From contig JBBKWX010000131.1 of the NCBI GenBank assembly GCA_037969175.1, forward strand, positions 1 through 8,558: a stretch of 8,558 nt of DNA. Direction: 5' to 3'. The DNA comes from JBBKWX01 sp037969175. Its GTDB lineage: Bacteria; Bacteroidota; Bacteroidia; AKYH767-A; JBBKVM01. Positions 5,228-8,558 of the stretch are shown in pieces. The position numbers were made by a program, and so were the translations under genes. Numbering within the stretch: position 1 is the stretch's first letter; each line of letters starts with the position of its first letter. The notes under the pieces are model-generated. The model saw only the letters and a list, made by a program, of their open reading frames with translations, was not told the origin of the DNA and searched no databases.

Positions 5228-7480
5228 TTATTGCTTAATGATACGTATTGTTTTTTGATGGTTTTCTGAATTTAACCTTACTAAATAGATTCCGGCAGGT
5301 TTATCACTAAGGTCAATGCTCAGATTATCGATGTTGGAGATCTGGAAGTTTCGAATATTTTCTCCCAGATAATTAAAGACCTCAATATTTTTTACAACAT
5401 CTTTCTTCGGTATATCGTGCAAATAAAATATTCCGGTGGAAGGATTTGGGTAAATGATAAACTCATCCTTATCGGATAGATTTGTTTCAATTGAAGTGAT
5501 GGTATTCGTAGCATTAAATGTGGGAGGCATAAAAACAAATGCACCTGTTCCATTTGGATATCTGCCATAAGTTATGTCGGCAGTTTGGATACCATAACTA
5601 ACACTGTCTATCACATAACCATTTGGGTAAGAAAGATAGACCTGTTCACCGCTACCGGCAAACTTAAAACCGCAATGCAACTCACCCGGATAGGTTTCAT
5701 TATCTGCCCATATTATCTGATATGCATTAGCGGGAATGCTTACACCTGCAGGGAATTTCCATTTTTGCAGATTAGCTGCATCATCAGATAAATACATATA
5801 CTCAAGTGACAATGCACCGGAAGTAGTATTATACATTTCTATCCAGTCACTGTATGTTCCATTTCCATTCTGAACGGTTGTATTGTTTAGCGCCATGATC
5901 TCATTGATTACAACTTGCCCTGCTTGCACTGTAGCATAATTAATATTCAATGAATGATATTCATGCTCCGCTCTCACAGGATCAAAGATCCCTGCATTAT
6001 TATTTTCTGCGTAGATATAGTATTGCAATGACTGAGTATTAACCGGAATACCAATTCCATATACACCATCTCCTGCAGCTGCATCACCATGCATTCCATC
6101 ATCAAACATATTTATTCTCACAAAACGATCTGCAAGATTAGATCTATAACCAAGGAAAACAGAGACAGCATTATATACCTGAGCTGTAATAAATACATTG
6201 CTGTTGATAGGAGGGAAAGTATCAGAGGCCTGCACGTTTGCAACTGTGGGAGCGACTAGCTGGAACTCAGGTGTCGCATTCAGAAATGAAGTGCGTGCAT
6301 TCATCAATAAGGTTAAGCCGGGAATTGTTTTAGGTCCTGAGACAATATTATTATTCATGTTGTTCAGATACTGTGCATGACTGAAAAATTTATTCGGATC
6401 AGATTGAACTGCTGTATCAGCTACACTTTGCATATAATTTCCTGTTGTGGTATAGCTTCCGTTTGCAAAGTTTTCATTTACGATGGTCTTCATGTGAGCT
6501 ATATACATTCTCTTGTATCGTGGAACTGCAAGCAACTTGTTCACCAACGGCCAAAGAGAATCATTTAAATGCAATAACGGAGACATGTTTTGCATTTGCG
6601 TTACCGTATAAGACTGGCCTTGATGTGGGCTATTGAAGACTCCAAAAGCCCCATTGAGATCCCAGATTATGGGATTGAATCTTCCATTCTGATCACGATA
6701 TATATAATAGTTATGTGTAGATGAACCTATATAACTGTCGAGGATCACGAGTGTATTTGTATAGGCTATCATCCATAAAGCTCTGTCAACATCAAGTATG
6801 GTTTCAATTGCCGGAATATTATTTTTTAAAGTATTACACAGGTTTTTTAGATCATTCCATCCATATTGAGATTTGAGTGTATAATTGTTAAAATAGACAG
6901 TACTGTCGGGTCCTTTATAGGTCAGATTACAACCTCCATTATCCGCATAAAAAAATGAATTGTCTTTTGAATAGAAATGTTTGTCGACAAACTTTTTTGT
7001 TACCGCTTCCACATTTGTATATACACCGATGTATTGTGCATTCACATATACTTGTGCAAAATTCGCTTCCGAAGCATGCATATATTGTCGGAGTAATGCA
7101 TAGGTCAATGTTTCCCGGATCAATGAAGGATCATTAAATCCATTACTTAGCTTTATATCTGTAAATCCTTGGTAGCTGTGGTTTTTAAAATGATCCAGCT
7201 CGATATGGAAAGGATTTTTCGTGTTGTTAGGATTGAAAGAACTATTGCCTTTGTATTTAACTCCAACACTGTCGAATACAGTTCCATTGATCTTTACATT
7301 TTGCGCCAAGGTATACGTATCCGCACCCAGCTTTGCTGTATCAAGAATATAATCCCAATTAAATTGAGAAAAAGTGATCTCAATTTTTTGGATGGTATCT
7401 ATTGAATAAAAATTTTGTGCAATTAAATTATTTCCGATACAAAACAGGAAGCTGAGTGATATTAAAAACTTTCTAAGCAT
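5228..7480 (-). CDS. Secreted CotH-kinase family protein with lamin-tail and T9SS sorting domains
   Basis: The 750-residue protein begins with a signal peptide (MLRKFLISLSFLFCIGNNLI, likely cut after AQ at 21-22). Residues about 30-400 form a CotH-type atypical protein-kinase domain: GVKYKGNSS at 73-81, LSNGFNDPSLIRE at 111-123, YIGVYTNVEAV at 150-160 (Glu158), Asp248 and HNYYIYRD at 256-263, and IWDLNGAFG at 272-280 (Asp274, likely metal-binding). Residues about 405-515 form a beta-rich region with DDGMHGDAAAGDGVYG, common in Bacteroidota CotH proteins. Residues about 522-655 match a lamin-tail domain (VINEIMALN, SDWIEMYN). Residues about 672-750 are a T9SS type A sorting domain (IYPNPSTGIFYLHD ... 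GIYLVRLN). CotH proteins phosphorylate proteins such as spore-coat CotB in Bacillus; the target here is unknown. The signal peptide and sorting domain predict export to the surface or medium. The start is fixed by the signal peptide. Confidence 0.9.
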   Translation of the reverse strand: MLRKFLISLSFLFCIGNNLIAQNFYSIDTIQKIEITFSQFNWDYILDTAKLGADTYTLAQNVKINGTVFDSVGVKYKGNSSFNPNNTKNPFHIELDHFKNHSYQGFTDIKLSNGFNDPSLIRETLTYALLRQYMHASEANFAQVYVNAQYIGVYTNVEAVTKKFVDKHFYSKDNSFFYADNGGCNLTYKGPDSTVYFNNYTLKSQYGWNDLKNLCNTLKNNIPAIETILDVDRALWMIAYTNTLVILDSYIGSSTHNYYIYRDQNGRFNPIIWDLNGAFGVFNSPHQGQSYTVTQMQNMSPLLHLNDSLWPLVNKLLAVPRYKRMYIAHMKTIVNENFANGSYTTTGNYMQSVADTAVQSDPNKFFSHAQYLNNMNNNIVSGPKTIPGLTLLMNARTSFLNATPEFQLVAPTVANVQASDTFPPINSNVFITAQVYNAVSVFLGYRSNLADRFVRINMFDDGMHGDAAAGDGVYGIGIPVNTQSLQYYIYAENNNAGIFDPVRAEHEYHSLNINYATVQAGQVVINEIMALNNTTVQNGNGTYSDWIEMYNTTSGALSLEYMYLSDDAANLQKWKFPAGVSIPANAYQIIWADNETYPGELHCGFKFAGSGEQVYLSYPNGYVIDSVSYGIQTADITYGRYPNGTGAFVFMPPTFNATNTITSIETNLSDKDEFIIYPNPSTGIFYLHDIPKKDVVKNIEVFNYLGENIRNFQISNIDNLSIDLSDKPAGIYLVRLNSENHQKTIRIIKQ

Positions 7481-7482
7481 GT

Positions 7483-7522
7483 AATTTGATTTAACATCTA
7501 TTAGTAGATGTTAAATCAAATT
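7483..7522. repeat. Perfect 18-bp inverted repeat before the CotH-like start codon
   Basis: AATTTGATTTAACATCTA at 7483-7500 is the exact reverse complement of 7505-7522, with TTAG between them. The dyad ends 2 bp before the ATG at 7478-7480 and lies inside the 82-bp gap between two exported-protein genes. It could be an operator, a 5'-leader hairpin hiding the ribosome-binding region, or an AT-rich terminator of the upstream gene. No U-run follows on the minus strand, which argues against a classical terminator. Stem matching was checked base by base. Confidence 0.9.
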
Positions 7523-7524
7523 TA
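7517..7524 (-). promoter_or_regulatory. Putative -7 element of the CotH-like gene, overlapping the dyad
   Basis: On the minus strand this reads TAAATTTG, an exact match to TAnnTTTG. It overlaps the outer end of the right arm of the 18-bp inverted repeat. A transcript starting near 7510 would keep most of the inner hairpin in a leader of about 30 nt. I saw no TTTG at the expected -33 distance, and such octamers arise often in AT-rich DNA. Confidence 0.35.
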
Positions 7525-7562
7525 AGAAAAATTGCTTAATACAGTTAAGGCCCTTGTTTGAG

Positions 7563-8558
7563 TTACATCTTTGATATACTGAATGATTTGATTTTGTTTC
7601 CTGATAAGATCCTGATAAAATAAATTCCATCAGCATAATTACTCAGATCTAAAACATGGTTGTTGTCCTTTATTATTTTTGATGGTGATATTTTGTTTCC
7701 AATGAAATTATAAATATCAATTGTTTTATCTGAATCAGATATTCCATCAACATAGAACAGTCCTGATGTCGGGTTTGGATAGATCCGGATAGAATTTACA
7801 GCATAGTTATTTTCATTATTCACATTCAAAACATTGAAGCAAGCAGAAGTATCACTACATCCATTTTCAGTAATTATCACTGCATAATTTCCGCTTACTG
7901 TAGCCATGAAAATCTGATTTGTATCCCCTGTAATTGGAATGTTTCCTGCGCAGTTGATCCACTGATAGCCGGCGTTAACGGCACTTGCAGTTAACTCAGG
8001 ACCTGATTGTGTCACAGAAATATTTACTGCTGTCATGTTCACAGTTAATGTTTGTGCTATTGAAGATCCGCATGCATTATTAGCAATCACAGAAATGTTT
8101 CCTGCATTAAATCCGGCAACAGTAGAAATGAAAGTTGAGGATGAATTCCCAAGCCAACCTGCAGGTAATATCCATGAATAACTTGTTGCTCCGGGCACAT
8201 CCGCTATGTTGTATGTATTAGCAGTTCCCTGACAAATATTTACATTCCCGTTGATCATTGCAGGTTGAGCAGGAACTGCACCACCAACACCAATATTAAT
8301 AGTTTGTATTGCTGATGAACCGCATGAACTATTCGCATACACAGAAATTGTTCCTCCTGAACCTCCTGCTGTAGCAGTGATTGAAGTGGTTGTTGATGTG
8401 CCGCTCCATCCTGATGGAAGTATCCAGGTATAGCTACTGGCACCTGCTACGGTTGGGATGCTGTACATGTTAGTACTTCCTGCACAGATCATCATAGCGC
8501 CGCTTATTGCTCCGGGCTGTGCAGGTGGAGCGCAAGTTCCTGTAGAGAATGTTCTGGT
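7563..8558 (-). CDS. Repeat-containing T9SS-exported surface protein (partial, N-terminus beyond window)
   Basis: The minus-strand frame is open from the window edge to the TAA at 7563-7565, giving 331 residues. The ATG codons at 8493-8495 and 8490-8492 lie inside a repeat, so they are not the true start. Residues 12-95 and 96-179 are two 84-residue tandem repeats sharing PAQP, IC.G, Y.I..V.GA.SY.W.LP.GW, AG...G.ISV.AN..CGSS and QT. Each has two cysteines 54 residues apart (25/79 and 109/163), possibly a disulfide. These resemble PKD/Ig-like modules of Bacteroidota adhesins. Residues about 178-250 form another Ig-like module with YQWINC at 198-203 and ENGCSDTSACFNV. Residues about 255-331 are a T9SS type A sorting domain (SIRIYPNPTSGLFYVDG ... 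DGIYFIRI). The protein is probably exported and surface-attached; the ligand is unknown. The CotH-like gene follows 82 bp downstream on the same strand. Confidence 0.85.
   Translation of the reverse strand, partial: TRTFSTGTCAPPAQPGAISGAMMICAGSTNMYSIPTVAGASSYTWILPSGWSGTSTTTSITATAGGSGGTISVYANSSCGSSAIQTINIGVGGAVPAQPAMINGNVNICQGTANTYNIADVPGATSYSWILPAGWLGNSSSTFISTVAGFNAGNISVIANNACGSSIAQTLTVNMTAVNISVTQSGPELTASAVNAGYQWINCAGNIPITGDTNQIFMATVSGNYAVIITENGCSDTSACFNVLNVNNENNYAVNSIRIYPNPTSGLFYVDGISDSDKTIDIYNFIGNKISPSKIIKDNNHVLDLSNYADGIYFIRILSGNKIKSFSISKM
8022..8525 (-). repeat. Two tandem 252-bp coding repeats (84 residues each)
   Basis: Unit 1 is 8274-8525 and unit 2 is 8022-8273. They are in frame, of exactly equal length and begin with the same PAQP. 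Similarity is clear at protein level but diverged at DNA level, so the duplication is not recent. More units may lie beyond the window edge. Confidence 0.8.

Noticed and set aside
7169..7405. Plus-strand open frame of 78 codons
   Set aside because: It is antisense to the N-terminal CotH domain, whose motifs and signal peptide fix the coding strand.

Overview
The window looks like Bacteroidota DNA. Two large secreted proteins end in a type IX secretion system (T9SS) type A C-terminal sorting domain (IYPNP...G.F... / ...L..GIY.VR...), a domain essentially confined to that phylum. Gene starts lack clear Shine-Dalgarno sequences, and two starts are preceded by octamers matching the Bacteroidota -7 promoter consensus TAnnTTTG. 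The DNA is AT-rich. All supported genes lie on the minus strand, so the window reads from high to low coordinates.

Region 1 (8558 down to 5228): two consecutive genes for exported proteins. The first is the C-terminal part of a repeat-containing surface/adhesin-like protein; its true start is beyond the window. Two 84-residue PKD/Ig-like tandem repeats are followed by another Ig-like module and a T9SS domain. The second is a complete 750-residue protein with a signal peptide, a CotH-type kinase domain, a lamin-tail domain and a T9SS domain. Between them is a perfect 18-bp inverted repeat with a 4-nt centre. It ends 2 bp before the CotH-like start codon and overlaps a putative -7 element.

Region 2 (5227 to 4505): a 723-bp stretch without a credible gene. 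Most of it is a composite, nested inverted-repeat element of about 404 bp (4731-5134). It looks like a non-coding dispersed repeat or MITE-like element, and is followed by the upstream region of ric.

Region 3 (4504 to 534): a nitrosative/oxidative-stress and iron-sulfur-repair cluster. It starts with a RIC/YtfE-type di-iron protein carrying an extra N-terminal DUF2249 domain. After a 140-bp gap comes a tightly packed four-gene unit (overlaps of 1 and 4 nt, then a 2-nt gap): a DUF1858-DUF2249-DUF2249 protein, a 12-helix NnrS / haem-copper-oxidase-subunit-I-like membrane protein, a MIP18/DUF59 Fe-S assembly factor, and an Rrf2-family regulator with the three cysteines of an Fe-S sensor (NsrR/IscR-like). 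The simplest model is that the Rrf2 protein senses NO or Fe-S status and controls its own operon, the membrane protein handles haem/NO chemistry, and RIC plus the DUF59 protein repair or rebuild damaged clusters. The DUF2249 proteins have an unknown partner role. This model is inference from families and gene order.

Region 4 (406 to 1): a nearly complete AHSA1/SRPBCC-family gene cut by the window edge.

No rRNA, tRNA, CRISPR array or transposase gene was seen. The most unusual signals are the DUF2249-rich Fe-S-repair cluster, the nested inverted-repeat element, and the long perfect dyad in front of the CotH-like gene.
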